Source: an uncultured Xanthobacter sp. (lineage in GTDB: Bacteria; Pseudomonadota; Alphaproteobacteria; Rhizobiales; Xanthobacteraceae). Taken from it: a DNA stretch of 44,878 bases. Numbering within the stretch: the stretch's first letter is position 1; the number at the start of each line of letters is the position of its first letter. Both the position numbers and the translations under genes were made by a program. Location of the stretch: contig CALMSN010000127.1 in assembly GCA_937872325.1 (NCBI GenBank), forward strand, positions 1-44,878. The letters run 5' to 3'. Positions 8,080-17,029 of the stretch are shown piece after piece. The notes under the pieces were generated by a model. That model saw only the letters and a program-made list of their open reading frames with translations. It searched no databases and was not told where the DNA came from.

Positions 8080-8898
8080 ATGCCGCAGGACAGCGCCGTC
8101 GCGCCCATCGCCCTCACCATCGCCGGCTCCGATTCGAGCGGCGGCGCCGGCATCCAGGCGGACCTGAAGACCTTCAGCGCGCTGGGCGTCTACGGCGCCA
8201 GCGTCATCACCGCCCTCACCGCCCAGAACACCCTCGGGGTGAGCGCCATCCACGACGTGCCGGACGACTTCATCGCCGCCCAGATGGATGCCGTCTTCGA
8301 CGACCTCGAGGTGGCGGCGGTGAAGATCGGCATGCTGTCGCGGCCGGGGACGATCCATGCCGTGGCGGCGGGGCTTGCCCCCCATGCCCGCTGCCCGGTG
8401 GTGCTGGGTCCGGTGATGGTGGCGGCATCCGGCGCCCGGCTGCTGGCAGCCGATGCGGTGGCCTCGCTCATCGCCGAGCTGCTGCCGCGGGCCGATCTCG
8501 TCACCCCCAACCTGCCGGAGGCAGCGGCCCTGCTCGGCACCGCCGTCGCCCAGGACGAGGCGGCCATGGCCGCCCAGGGCGAGGCGCTGCTGCGGCGCGG
8601 CGCCAGGGCGGTGCTGGTGAAGGGCGGGCACGGCGGCGGCACCGAGAGCGTCGACCTGCTGGTGACGGCCTCCGGCATCCGCCGCTTCACCGCGCCGCGG
8701 CTGGCCACCGCCAACACCCACGGCACCGGCTGCACCCTTTCGTCGGCCATCGCGGCGGGGCTCGCCCGGGGCCTCGATTTGCCGACCGCGGTGGCGCAGG
8801 CGAAGGCCTATATCAGCGGCGCCATCGCCGCCGCCGACCGGCTGAAGGTGGGGACCGGGCACGGGCCGGTGCACCACTTCTTCCGCCTGTGGGCCTGA
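8080..8898 (+). CDS. thiD: Bifunctional hydroxymethylpyrimidine/phosphomethylpyrimidine kinase
   Basis: A ribokinase-fold enzyme of 272 residues that phosphorylates HMP and HMP-P for thiamine synthesis. The N-terminal [18 protein letters not shown] binds the pyrimidine. Other signatures are [29 protein letters not shown] and the phosphate-binding [20 protein letters not shown] with the catalytic-loop Gly-Thr-Gly-Cys. The ATG at 8080 follows AAAGAGAG, a possible ribosome site. No other thi gene and no TPP riboswitch were recognised in the 120-bp upstream gap. Confidence 0.93.
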   Translation: MPQDSAVAPIALTIAGSDSSGGAGIQADLKTFSALGVYGASVITALTAQNTLGVSAIHDVPDDFIAAQMDAVFDDLEVAAVKIGMLSRPGTIHAVAAGLAPHARCPVVLGPVMVAASGARLLAADAVASLIAELLPRADLVTPNLPEAAALLGTAVAQDEAAMAAQGEALLRRGARAVLVKGGHGGGTESVDLLVTASGIRRFTAPRLATANTHGTGCTLSSAIAAGLARGLDLPTAVAQAKAYISGAIAAADRLKVGTGHGPVHHFFRLWA

Positions 8899-9012
8899 GA
8901 GCCGGGATTCTCGGCCTCGCCCCCCGATTTGTGCGGCGCGCACCTTGCCCTCCGCGAATTCGGCGCTATCGTCCGGCAAGACGAACGGACGTTCGGCACA
9001 AAGGATGGCGCG

Positions 9013-9627
9013 ATGGCGGCGAAGGAACGGGTCGGCACCTACCTGGAGACCGGCGCCCATGCGATGACCGGTCAGCTGGGCAAGACCATCCAGCGGCTGC
9101 GCAAGGCCTACAACCTGTCTTTGTCCGAGCTGGCGGAGCAGTCCGGGGTCGCCAAGTCCATCATCAGCCAGATCGAGCGCAACGAGACCAATCCCACCCT
9201 CGCCACGGTGTGGCGCCTGTCGCAGGCGCTGGACATGTCGGTGGAGCGGGTGCTCGCCTCCAGCGACGACGCCCCCTTCGTGGAGAAGCTGACCCGCGCC
9301 GACACCCCGATCCTGTTCTCCGAGGACGGCCTGTGCCGGCTCTCCATCATCGGCTGGATCAAGACGGTGGAGTGGCTGCAATATTACGACTTCCTCGCCG
9401 AGCCCGGCGGGGAGCTCGATTCAGACGGCCACCAGCGCGGCGCCATCGAATGCCTCACCGTGATCTCCGGCACCCTGGAGGTGGAGGTGGGCGGCGTCGT
9501 CGAGACGGTGAAGGATGGCGAGACGGTCCGCTATCGCTGCGATCGCCAGCACATCATCCGCAACCGCGGCAAGGAGCCCGCCCACGCCTTGATGGTGTGC
9601 CTGCTCAAGGCCGCGGTGCTGGATTGA
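9013..9627 (+). CDS. XRE-family regulator with C-terminal cupin domain
   Basis: A 204-residue regulator. A helix-turn-helix of the XRE type spans about residues 22-80 (TIQRLRKAYNLSLSELAEQSGVAKSIISQIERNETNPTLATVWRL in outline) and a cupin fold covers about 100-200 (ECLTVISGTLEVEVGG, then VRYRCDRQHIIRN). This is the architecture of regulators such as PuuR, which sense a small ligand in the cupin. The ATG at 9013 is used; the frame is open further upstream without a better start. It faces lipB in a convergent pair with 95 bp between. The ligand and targets cannot be read from the sequence. Confidence 0.88.
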   Translation: MAAKERVGTYLETGAHAMTGQLGKTIQRLRKAYNLSLSELAEQSGVAKSIISQIERNETNPTLATVWRLSQALDMSVERVLASSDDAPFVEKLTRADTPILFSEDGLCRLSIIGWIKTVEWLQYYDFLAEPGGELDSDGHQRGAIECLTVISGTLEVEVGGVVETVKDGETVRYRCDRQHIIRNRGKEPAHALMVCLLKAAVLD

Positions 9628-9722
9628 GCGGCCCGCGTCGCGACGCCCTGGATTGAGCCGGGCCCTGGCCGGCACGGCGGGAGCCGGGGCCGATGGCGCC
9701 ACCGGGTCCGCGCTCCGGCGCC

Positions 9723-10478
9723 TCAGGGCGCGGACGGATCTGCCCCTTCCGGCATGAGCGCCGGCGGATCGGCCGGCACCGTCGGCCCGAACACCGCCTC
9801 GAAGGCCACCCGCAGCACGGCATCCGCCTCCGCCATGCTCACCGGCAGGCCGAGATCGGCGAGGCTGGTGACCCCGTGCTCGCGCACCCCGCACGGCACG
9901 ATGCCGCCGAAATGGGTGAGGTCCGGCTCGACGTTCAGCGAGATGCCGTGGAAGGTCACCCAACGGCGCACCCGGATCCCGATGGCGGCGATCTTGTCCT
10001 CGCCCCCCGATGAAACGCCCCCTTTGCGCCGCACCCAGACGCCGACCCGGTCCTCGCGCCGCTCGCCGGTGACGTTGAAGGCGGAGAGCGCGCCGATCAG
10101 GAAGGACTCAAGCGCGCTCACGTAGCGCCGCACGTCCGGCGCCCTGCGCGCGAGATTCAGCATCACGTAGGCCACCCGCTGGCCGGGGCCGTGATAGGTG
10201 AACTGGCCGCCGCGGCCGCTCTCGAACACGGGGAAGCGGGCGTCCACCAGGTCTTCCGGCCTGGCGCTGGTGCCGGCGGTGTAGAGCGGCGGGTGCTCCA
10301 GCAGCCAGACGCATTCCGCGGCGCGGCCCTCGGCGATGGCGGCCACCCGGGCCTCCATGGCGGCCACCGCCTGGGGGTAGGGGACCAGCCCCTCGCTCAC
10401 CATCCATTGCACCGGCGGTGATCCCGGCTCGGGGGGCAGGTCGACGTCGAGGCTGGCGCGGGGCGTGGCGGAGGTCAT
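9723..10478 (-). CDS. lipB: Octanoyl-[acyl carrier protein]-protein N-octanoyltransferase
   Basis: A 251-residue LipB that moves octanoate from ACP to lipoyl domains, the first step of lipoate synthesis. Signatures are [20 protein letters not shown], the catalytic lysine in [18 protein letters not shown] (about Lys162) and the catalytic cysteine in GGIVPCGV (about Cys196). The ATG at 10478 is preferred; an in-frame ATG at 10523 would add a Pro-rich 15 residues. The C-terminal Ala/Pro-rich tail is longer than usual. lipA is not in the window. Confidence 0.93.
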   Translation of the reverse strand: MTSATPRASLDVDLPPEPGSPPVQWMVSEGLVPYPQAVAAMEARVAAIAEGRAAECVWLLEHPPLYTAGTSARPEDLVDARFPVFESGRGGQFTYHGPGQRVAYVMLNLARRAPDVRRYVSALESFLIGALSAFNVTGERREDRVGVWVRRKGGVSSGGEDKIAAIGIRVRRWVTFHGISLNVEPDLTHFGGIVPCGVREHGVTSLADLGLPVSMAEADAVLRVAFEAVFGPTVPADPPALMPEGADPSAP

Positions 10479-10540
10479 CTGCGAGGCCGTGATGGGATGC
10501 GGCGGGCGCGGCCGCGCCGGCAAAGAATTCAGGCCTCCGC

Positions 10541-10588
10541 TCTAGAGCGTTTCTCGATCCAATGGAATATCCGATCGGGAAGCGCTCC
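10541..10588. repeat. AGAGCGTTT-type inverted repeat
   Basis: GAGCGTTTCTCGATC is matched in inverted orientation by GATCGGGAAGCGCTC with two mismatches across a short loop. It sits in the gene-free region 10479-10893. Related elements lie at 12053-12150 and 18834-18877. The family looks like a dispersed intergenic hairpin common in Rhizobiales. Confidence 0.6.
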
Positions 10589-10893
10589 AAAATCGGCGAG
10601 CCGGGGCAAACGCCGTGAAACCCTGAAGGCTTCGGGCCGGCGGGGGCGGCCTCGGTCACGCTTGGAGGTGGAATCCATCACCGCGGTCGCCGGCCTCTGC
10701 GCTGGCCGCGGGAAGCCTGTCCTGCCATAGCGGCGGGGGCTGTCCGAGGCGCCGTCTTCCACAGCCTTGCGGGCGATGCCAAATCCTGAGCCGGACGGCT
10801 TGTGGCGCCGGAACCGATCTGATAGACGATGGCCCCCGGTCGCTAGGCCTTGCGTGGTTTTCCCGCAGGCGGTGGCCGGAACGATCCCTGAAT

Positions 10894-10978
10894 GCGGTCG
10901 TGGCGGAATTGGTAGACGCGCTAGCTTGAGGTGCTAGTGGGGAGACCCGTGGAGGTTCGAGTCCTCTCGTCCGCACCA
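10894..10978 (+). tRNA. tRNA-Leu(GAG), CCA encoded
   Basis: An 85-nt class II tRNA with a long variable arm. The anticodon stem CTAGC/GCTAG closes a seven-base loop TTGAGGT, giving anticodon GAG, which reads CUC and CUU leucine codons. The T arm is GGAGG-TTCGAGT-CCTCT and CCA is genome-encoded. The acceptor stem GCGGTCG/CGTCCGC pairs at six of seven positions but has a T-T mismatch at position 5:68. Two intrinsic terminators follow, so it is probably a single-gene unit. Confidence 0.95.
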
Positions 10979-11009
10979 GTGGATCAGGCCCGCATGCGGG
11001 CGCGCGACG

Positions 11010-11034
11010 GGCGGCCTCGGGCCGCCTTTTTCGT
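11010..11034 (+). terminator. Intrinsic terminator of tRNA-Leu
   Basis: Stem GGCGGCC / GGCCGCC with a TCG loop, followed by TTTTTCG, about 30 bp after the tRNA. On the other strand there is no T run, so it works on the plus strand. Confidence 0.85.
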
Positions 11035-11040
11035 TTGCAG

Positions 11041-11066
11041 GGCGGCCTTTGGGCCGCCTTTCTCGT
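11041..11066 (+). terminator. Second, near-duplicate intrinsic terminator
   Basis: The same stem GGCGGCC / GGCCGCC with a TTTG loop, followed by TTTCTCGTTTT. It copies the preceding terminator almost exactly and may protect the convergent deacetylase gene from read-through. Confidence 0.75.
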
Positions 11067-11106
11067 TTTGGCCGGTGGTCCCCGGCCGCCCGGCGCCCGA
11101 ATGGGG

Positions 11107-11904
11107 TCAGCCGCCGCCCGGCGGCACCATGTGCACCACCTTGTAGCCCCTGGTCGCCAGCGCCCGCAGGAAGTCGGGAATCATCTTCGCGGTCTGGTCC
11201 TTGGTGTCGTGGAAGAGGACGATGCCGCCGCCGGCCGCCTCCAGCCGCTCCAGCACCAGCGCGAGCTGCTTCTCCGGCGTCATCACGTTCCAGTCGCTGG
11301 CCCAGAAGTCGGCGCCGAACACCCCGATCCCGGACTTCTCCAGCTCGGCCAGCAGCTCCGGCGTGGAGGCGAATCCCGGAAAGCGGAAGAACGGCACCCG
11401 CGGCTTTGCCCCGGCGCTGCCATAGGCGGCCTTCTCGTCGGCGGCGATGCCGTCGGTGATCTCCTTCATCGCCGCCGCGTGGGAGATCTTGGCCAGGGTC
11501 GCCGCGGGATGGGTCATGGAATGGTGGGCGATGGTGTGCCCTTCGGCCAGCGTCCGCTTCACCAGGGCCGGGCGGGCCTGCGCGTTCTGGCCGATGAGGA
11601 AGAAGGTGGCGCGCACGCATTCCGCCTTCAGGGCGTCGAGGATCGCGGCGGTGGTGACCGGCCACGGGCCGTCGTCGAAGGTCAGCACTACCTCCTTCGG
11701 GGCCAGCGGCAGGGTCTCGGGGAAGGATTTGCGACCCACCCGCAGGCCCTGCGGCGCCACCTCCATCACCCGGCTGGTGCCGAGGCTGCCCGCCGGGCAG
11801 GCGGCGGCTGCCGCAGCGCCGGGGCCGGCCAGGGCGGCAAGCAGCAGGAGGCCGGCGAATCGGGCCGGACCGCGCCGGTGGATGCCTGACAGTGTCGTCA
11901 CCAT
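11107..11904 (-). CDS. Secreted polysaccharide deacetylase (NodB domain)
   Basis: A 265-residue carbohydrate esterase family 4 protein. A signal peptide covers about residues 1-36 (basic MVTTLSGIHRRGPARF, then LLLLAALAGPGAAAAAA). The NodB domain starts with TFDDGP (75-80, catalytic and metal Asp77/78), the metal histidines are in HHSMTH (128 and 132), and FFRFPGF and IVLFHDTK give the remaining motifs. It should remove acetyl groups from an N-acetylated sugar polymer in the periplasm, such as peptidoglycan or an exopolysaccharide; which one is unknown. It converges on the tRNA-Leu terminators. Confidence 0.9.
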   Translation of the reverse strand: MVTTLSGIHRRGPARFAGLLLLAALAGPGAAAAAACPAGSLGTSRVMEVAPQGLRVGRKSFPETLPLAPKEVVLTFDDGPWPVTTAAILDALKAECVRATFFLIGQNAQARPALVKRTLAEGHTIAHHSMTHPAATLAKISHAAAMKEITDGIAADEKAAYGSAGAKPRVPFFRFPGFASTPELLAELEKSGIGVFGADFWASDWNVMTPEKQLALVLERLEAAGGGIVLFHDTKDQTAKMIPDFLRALATRGYKVVHMVPPGGG

Positions 11905-12052
11905 GCTCGCGCCTCCGCCTCACCGCCGGCCCCGGCTTTACAGGAGGCGCCCCGGCCGATCCAGCCGCCCGGCGGGGGCGCCTCCGCCGCCTGCGGGATA
12001 GAGACTTCGTGAGCGGGCGGGATTGCGTTGCAATCTGCCACCGGGGTGCCTA

Positions 12053-12150
12053 GAGCGTTTCCCGGCCGGATCGGACCTCCGGTCGGGAAACGCTCCACGA
12101 TCCATATCCTGGGGCGTTTCGGTGTTTCCCTGAAACTCAGAAACGCTCTA
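12053..12150. repeat. AGAGCGTTT-type inverted repeats (two hairpins)
   Basis: The first hairpin pairs GAGCGTTTCCCG with CGGGAAACGCTC around a CCGGA/TCCGG inner stem. A second, imperfect one pairs GCGTTTC with GAAACGC at 12114-12147. The pair occupies the space between the divergent deacetylase and mgtE promoters and belongs to the same family as the element at 10541. Confidence 0.7.
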
Positions 12151-12255
12151 CAGCACTCGGCGACCACCGGCGCCCGCGCCGCGCAAGGGGCCGCCGCCAG
12201 CCGGACGGTCTTTCCGGATCACCCCAGCTCTCAGCCTCCCCCTTCAGGAGCCGCC

Positions 12256-13683
12256 ATGCGCGAGGACACTGACGCCAGGACCGGGCGCGACGACGCCGAG
12301 CGCGACGACGCCCTGCCGGCCGTGCGCGACAGTGCCGGCAACGTCGCCGATACGTTCCTGCTGGCGCTCGAGAGCGCCATCGCCGAGCAGGACGTCGATC
12401 GCCTGCGCACGCTCACCGCCGGCCTCCACGAAGCCGACATGGGCGACCTGATCGAGGCGCTGGACGGTGATTCCCGCCGCGACCTGATCGCGCTGCTGGG
12501 TCCCGATTTCGACTTCACCGCCCTGACCGAGCTCGATGAAACCATCCGGGTGCAGATCCTGCACGGCCTGTCGCCGCAGATCGTCGCCCAGGGCATGCGC
12601 GAGCTCGATTCGGACGACGCGGTCTACATCCTCGAGGACCTCGCCGACGAGGACAAGGCGGCCATCCTCGAGCATATGCCGGCGCCGGAGCGGGTGGCGC
12701 TGCTGCGCTCCCTCGACTACCCGGAGGAGAGCGCCGGCCGGCGCATGCAGACCGAGTTCATCGCCGTGCCGCCCTTCTGGACCGCCGGGCGGGCCATCGA
12801 CTACATGCGCGACACGCCGGACCTTCCGGACACCTTCTACGAGGTGTTCGTGGTCGATCCGGCCTATCGCCTCATCGGCTCGGTCTCCCTCGACAAGCTG
12901 CTGCGGGCGCGCCGCTCCGTCCTCGTCTCGGCCGTCAAGGCCGAGCAGCTCCAGGTGGTGAAGGCCACCGAGGACCAGGAGGAGGTGGCCCGCATGTTCG
13001 AGCACTACAACCTCGTCTCGGCCCCGGTGGTGGACGATGCGGGCCGGCTCGTGGGCGTGATCACCATCGACGACGTGGTGGACGTGATCCAGGAGGAGGC
13101 CGACGAGGACCTGCGCGCCCTCGGCGGTGTCGGCAGCGACGAGGAGCTGTCCGATACCGTCGGCTACACCGCCCGCTCGCGCCTGCCCTGGCTGCTGGTG
13201 AACCTCGGCACGGCCTTCCTCTCCGCCTCCATCATCGCTTTGTTCGAGGGCACCATCGAGAAGATGGTGGCGCTGGCGGTGCTGATGCCCATCGTCGCCT
13301 CCATGGGCGGCAATGCCGGCACCCAGACCATGACGGTGGCGGTGCGCGCGCTCGCCACCAAGGATCTCTCCACCCACAATGCCCGCCGGGTGGTGGGCCG
13401 CGAGGTGCTGGTGGGGCTGTGCAACGGGCTGGCGCTGGCCTGCCTGCTCGGCACCATCGCCGCTTTGTGGTTCGCCAACCTGCACCTGGGCCTCGTGATC
13501 TCGACCGCGCTGGTGGTGAACATGCTGGCGGCGGGCCTGTTCGGCATCCTGATCCCGCTCGTCATCTCCAAGCTGAAGCTCGATCCGGCGGTGGCCTCCG
13601 GGGTGTTCGTGACCACGGTCACCGATTCGGTGGGCTTCTTCGCCTTCCTCGGCCTCGCCACCTGGTGGTTCGGCTCTGCGTGA
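12256..13683 (+). CDS. mgtE: MgtE magnesium transporter
   Basis: A 475-residue Mg2+ channel/transporter. The acidic N domain (about 30-155, with LHEADMGDLIEAL and LDSDDAVYILEDL) is followed by two CBS domains (about 155-280) that sense Mg2+, then five membrane helices from about residue 310. The pore signature PIVASMGGNAGTQTMTVAVRAL is intact, as is the terminal LDPAVASGVFVTTVTDSVGF. AGGAG lies 5 bp before the ATG at 12256. No Mg2+-sensing leader was recognised; the upstream space holds intergenic hairpins. Confidence 0.95.
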   Translation: MREDTDARTGRDDAERDDALPAVRDSAGNVADTFLLALESAIAEQDVDRLRTLTAGLHEADMGDLIEALDGDSRRDLIALLGPDFDFTALTELDETIRVQILHGLSPQIVAQGMRELDSDDAVYILEDLADEDKAAILEHMPAPERVALLRSLDYPEESAGRRMQTEFIAVPPFWTAGRAIDYMRDTPDLPDTFYEVFVVDPAYRLIGSVSLDKLLRARRSVLVSAVKAEQLQVVKATEDQEEVARMFEHYNLVSAPVVDDAGRLVGVITIDDVVDVIQEEADEDLRALGGVGSDEELSDTVGYTARSRLPWLLVNLGTAFLSASIIALFEGTIEKMVALAVLMPIVASMGGNAGTQTMTVAVRALATKDLSTHNARRVVGREVLVGLCNGLALACLLGTIAALWFANLHLGLVISTALVVNMLAAGLFGILIPLVISKLKLDPAVASGVFVTTVTDSVGFFAFLGLATWWFGSA

Positions 13684-13821
13684 GGCGGGCCGGGCGCCGG
13701 CAGGCCGCCTGATGGCCGCACGCCGCGCGACGTGACGCCGCGGACCGGCGCGGCGCGGCTTTTCCTGGCCGCTGCGAAGCGATAGAACGCCCCGGACCCA
13801 GCCTTCAACCGGAGCGCGGCG

Positions 13822-14697
13822 GTGATCGAGACGAAGCCCATCGACGGCAAGGCCTTTGCGGCAGGCCTGCGCGCGCGCCTCGCGGACGAGGTGGCCGCCT
13901 TCCGGACCGAGACCGGCGTCGCGCCGGGGCTCGCGGTGGTGCTGGTGGGCGAGGACCCGGCCAGCCAGGTCTATGTCCGCAACAAGGCGGCGCAGACGCT
14001 GGAGGCCGGCATGGTCTCGTTCGAGCATCGCCTGCCGGCCGAGACCCCCGAGGCCGAGCTGCTGGCGCTGGTGGAGCGCCTCAACCGCGATCCGGCGGTG
14101 AACGGCATCCTGGTGCAGCTTCCCCTGCCGGCGCAGATCGACACCACCCGCGTGCTCGCCGCCATCGACCCCGTGAAGGACGTGGACGGCTTCCATGTGG
14201 TGAATGCCGGCCGCCTCGCGGTGGGCCTCGACGCTCTGGTTCCCTGCACGCCGCTCGGCTGCATCATGCTGCTGAAGCACACGCTGGGCAGCCTTGCCGG
14301 GCTCAAGGCGGTGGTGGTGGGCCGCTCCAACATCGTCGGCAAGCCGGCCGCGCAGCTCCTGCTCAAAGAGGACTGCACCGTCACCATCGCCCATTCGCGC
14401 ACCCGCGACCTCGCCGGCGAATGCCGGACCGCCGACATTCTCGTCGCCGCGGTGGGCCGGCCGCGCATGGTGCGCGGCGACTGGATCAAGCCGGGGGCGA
14501 GCGTGATCGACGTCGGCATCAACCGCATTCCGGCGGAGGGCGGCAAGACCCGCCTCGTGGGCGACGTGGCCTATGACGAGGCGCAGGGCATCGCCGCCCA
14601 CATCACGCCGGTGCCGGGCGGGGTGGGTCCCATGACCATCGCCTGCCTGCTGCAGAACACCTTGACCGCGGCGCGGCGCCAGCGGATTCCGGTCTGA
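13822..14697 (+). CDS. folD: Methylene-THF dehydrogenase / methenyl-THF cyclohydrolase
   Basis: A 291-residue bifunctional FolD that interconverts methylene-, methenyl- and formyl-THF. The catalytic Lys55 lies in [14 protein letters not shown], the second family signature is [16 protein letters not shown], and [17 protein letters not shown] binds NADP. The start is a GTG at 13822 after GGAGCG. It lies 138 bp after mgtE and about 120 bp before the pterin dehydratase gene on the same strand. Confidence 0.94.
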   Translation: MIETKPIDGKAFAAGLRARLADEVAAFRTETGVAPGLAVVLVGEDPASQVYVRNKAAQTLEAGMVSFEHRLPAETPEAELLALVERLNRDPAVNGILVQLPLPAQIDTTRVLAAIDPVKDVDGFHVVNAGRLAVGLDALVPCTPLGCIMLLKHTLGSLAGLKAVVVGRSNIVGKPAAQLLLKEDCTVTIAHSRTRDLAGECRTADILVAAVGRPRMVRGDWIKPGASVIDVGINRIPAEGGKTRLVGDVAYDEAQGIAAHITPVPGGVGPMTIACLLQNTLTAARRQRIPV

Positions 14698-14819
14698 GGG
14701 AACGCAGGCGCAAGCCTGCCGCCGCATCGCGGGCCAGTTTTCGAGTTGGCCGCGTTGAGTCCGCCGCCTGGCGGGTGGAGCCTCCGCCTGCCGTCGCGGC
14801 TGTTGCAGGAAGGTCCATC

Positions 14820-15200
14820 ATGTCCCTCTACGAGCGCAGGCGCCACCTGACCGCCGACGAGCTGGCCGCGGCCCTCGTCGATCTGCCCCACTGGGAGGAG
14901 AAGGACGGCGCCCTGGTGCGCACCGTCCGCACCGCCGGCTGGAAGGGCACGCTGATGGCGGTCAACGCCATCGCCCATCTGGCGGAGGTCGCCTGGCACC
15001 ATCCGGATCTGGTGGTGTCCTATGACCGGGTCGTGGTGCGGCTGTTCTCGCATGATGCCGGCGGCATCACCGGCCGCGACATCGCCCTCGCCCGCAAGAT
15101 CGAGGACGTGGTGATGTGGCAACCCGGCATCGATCCGGCCAGCCCGCTCGAGGGCCCGCCCAAGGACGACGCGCGCGCCACCTACCTCATCTACGACTGA
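14820..15200 (+). CDS. phhB: Pterin-4a-carbinolamine dehydratase
   Basis: A 126-residue PCD/DCoH protein that dehydrates 4a-hydroxytetrahydrobiopterin. The active-site motif appears as HLAEVAWHHPDL with the three histidines of the family, followed by VVVRLFSHDAGGITGRDIALA. The C-terminal tail ending ATYLIYD is longer than in the short enzymes of about 100 residues. GCAGGAAGG stands before the ATG at 14820. It follows folD, but no phenylalanine hydroxylase is present, so the physiological pterin substrate is not clear; some members serve molybdopterin or folate recycling. Confidence 0.88.
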   Translation: MSLYERRRHLTADELAAALVDLPHWEEKDGALVRTVRTAGWKGTLMAVNAIAHLAEVAWHHPDLVVSYDRVVVRLFSHDAGGITGRDIALARKIEDVVMWQPGIDPASPLEGPPKDDARATYLIYD

Positions 15201-15292
15201 TCGCGCCGGCGCGGCGGGACGATCTGTCCCAAGCCGCGTCGTCGCAGGGGCGCACGGCACGCCTGCCAACGCTTTGGAATGATGCTAAAGAA

Positions 15293-15316
15293 CGGCGGGG
15301 TCATCCGATCCCGCCG
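15293..15316 (+). promoter_or_regulatory. Leader hairpin upstream of the cytochrome c gene
   Basis: CGGCGGG pairs with CCCGCCG across a 10-base loop, ending 14 bp before the AAGGAG ribosome site of the cytochrome gene. It could stabilise the mRNA 5' end. No T run follows. Confidence 0.4.
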
Positions 15317-15339
15317 AGCGTGTTTCCAAGGAGTTCGTC

Positions 15340-15732
15340 ATGCGCCTCATCCTGGCATCAGCCCTTCTCCTCGCCGCCACCGGTTCGGCTCTGGCGGAGC
15401 CGGACGTGGCCAAGGGCGAGACCGCCTTTCGCAAGTGCATGGCCTGCCATGTGGTGGGGCCCGGCGCCAAGCCCCGGGTGGGGCCGCCGCTGAACGGCAT
15501 CGTCGGGGCGCCGTGGGCGCACTTCGAGGGCTTCAACTACTCGCAGGACATCAAGGACGGCGCGGCCGCCGGCAAGACCTGGGACGCCGCAACGCTGGAT
15601 GCCTACCTCACCAATCCCAAGGACCTGGTGCCCAAGGGCAAGATGGCCTTCGCCGGCATCAAGGGCGAGGCCGAGCGCGCCGATTTGATCGCCTACCTCG
15701 CCCAGTTCAACGCCGACGGCAGCAAGAAGTAG
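15340..15732 (+). CDS. Periplasmic class I c-type cytochrome (cytochrome c2-like)
   Basis: A 130-residue protein with a signal peptide (about 1-19, cleaved after ALA) and one heme site CMACH (Cys33, Cys36, His37). The axial methionine is probably Met102 in PKGKMAF, with TNPKDLVP just before, as in cytochrome c2/c550 proteins. It ends with a lysine-rich SKK, useful for docking to partners. AAGGAG stands 9 bp before the ATG at 15340. It should carry electrons in the periplasm, for example between the bc1 complex and an oxidase; no partner gene is linked. Confidence 0.93.
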   Translation: MRLILASALLLAATGSALAEPDVAKGETAFRKCMACHVVGPGAKPRVGPPLNGIVGAPWAHFEGFNYSQDIKDGAAAGKTWDAATLDAYLTNPKDLVPKGKMAFAGIKGEAERADLIAYLAQFNADGSKK

Positions 15733-15749
15733 GGCGCCGCCGGCCTCCC

Positions 15750-16115
15750 CGCGGGGGCGGGGATTGCGGGCCGGCTGGAAGTCGACCTCGGGCGGAAGGC
15801 GCCGTTGAACCCTCCCCCGCAAGCGGAGGCGGGGATCGCGGGTCGGCTTGAGATCGGCCGCGGGTTAGAGGCGCGGTCGACCTTCTCCCGCTTGCGGGGG
15901 AGGGCAGGGAGGGGGAAACCCTCCCCGCATGGCCGGGGGCTGGAAGAGGGGCGCGGCCTTGCCCCCTTCCAGGTGCAGCCTGCCTTCTCCCAACACCGTA
16001 TGCCCCCTCCCCAGTCCTCTCCCGCAAGTTGGGCGGGGATCGCGGGCCGGCTTGAAGTCGGCCGCGGGTTAAAGGCGCGGTCGACCCTCCCCCGCAAGCG
16101 GGAGAGGGGGGCTGG
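15750..16115. repeat. Cluster of REP-type repeats
   Basis: A gene-free stretch made of related units. A block beginning GCGGGGATCGCGGG and running through GGCCGCGGGTTA to GCGGTCGACC appears near 15832-15892 and 16034-16096, with a diverged copy at 15760-15800. Between them are palindromic cores such as CTCCCGCTTGCGGGGGAGGG and CCTCCCCCGCAAGCGG in alternating orientation. The core is the one seen at 6172-6290. Confidence 0.75.
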
Positions 16116-16241
16116 CCGGAAATGGTTGAAACTCACCCGGTACCGGGCCGGGCCACGGCTTGCCTTCGCCGGACGGGCGTGGTGTGCCTGCGCGGCAGGC
16201 CGGCCCGGAGACGGGCCCGCCGCCTGCGGGAGGCTTGCCCG

Positions 16242-16976
16242 GTGACCGATTTCGATTTTCGCGCCCCGCGCCTGTGCGTCCCCGACGACCTGTCGGAGGG
16301 GGCGGAGCTGGTGCTGGCGGCGGAGCAGGCGCACTACGTGGCCAATGTGGTGCGCATCGCCGTGGGCGGCGATGTCCTGCTGTTCAACGGCCGCGATGGG
16401 GAGTGGCAGGCCCGCCGCATCGCCGGCGGCAAGCGCGACGTGCGCCTCGCCCTGCTGGCCCGGACCCGGCCGCAGCCGCCGGCCCCCGACCTTGAATACG
16501 CCTTCGCCCCGCTCAAGCACGCGCGGCTCGATTACATGGTGCAGAAGGCCGTCGAGATGGGCGCGGCCTCGCTGCAGCCGGTCGTAACCCGCCATACCCA
16601 GGTGTCGCGGGTCAATACCGAGCGGATGCCCGCCAATGCCGCCGAGGCCGCCGAGCAGTGCGGCATTCTCAGCCTGCCGCAGATCCATCCGCCGCAGCGG
16701 CTGGACGCCTGGCTCGCCGCGTTGCCGGCGGAGCGGCTGCTGGTGTTCTGCGACGAGGCGGCGGCGGGCGGCGATGCGGTGGCGGCGCTGCGGGCGGCTC
16801 CGCCGGGTCCGGTGAGCGTGCTGATCGGGCCGGAGGGCGGCTTCAGCCCGGAAGAGCGGGCGCGCCTCGCCCCGCGCGCCCTCACCATCAGCCTCGGACC
16901 GCGGATCCTGCGCGCGGATACCGCCGCAGTGGCCGCCCTCGCATTGGTGGAGGCGACGCGGACGGGCGGTGATTAA
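16242..16976 (+). CDS. rsmE: 16S rRNA (uracil1498-N3)-methyltransferase
   Basis: A 244-residue SPOUT-family enzyme that methylates U1498 of 16S rRNA. The N-terminal PUA-like part has HYVANVVRIAVGGDVLLFNG, then KHARLDYMVQKAVEMGAASL; the SAM-binding knot is marked by VLIGPEGGFSPEE and SLGPRILRADTAAVAALAL. The start is GTG at 16242 with GGGAGGC upstream. It lies directly after the REP cluster. The last motif has Asp where Glu is usual, a mild change. Confidence 0.92.
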   Translation: MTDFDFRAPRLCVPDDLSEGAELVLAAEQAHYVANVVRIAVGGDVLLFNGRDGEWQARRIAGGKRDVRLALLARTRPQPPAPDLEYAFAPLKHARLDYMVQKAVEMGAASLQPVVTRHTQVSRVNTERMPANAAEAAEQCGILSLPQIHPPQRLDAWLAALPAERLLVFCDEAAAGGDAVAALRAAPPGPVSVLIGPEGGFSPEERARLAPRALTISLGPRILRADTAAVAALALVEATRTGGD

Positions 16977-17029
16977 AGCGCGATGGGATCCCCCGAAATG
17001 TAGAGCGTTTTAAAAATCTACAAATTCCA

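Noticed and set aside
12244-14727. 827-residue minus-strand open frame over mgtE and folD
   Set aside because: It covers two well-supported plus-strand genes and shows no domain.
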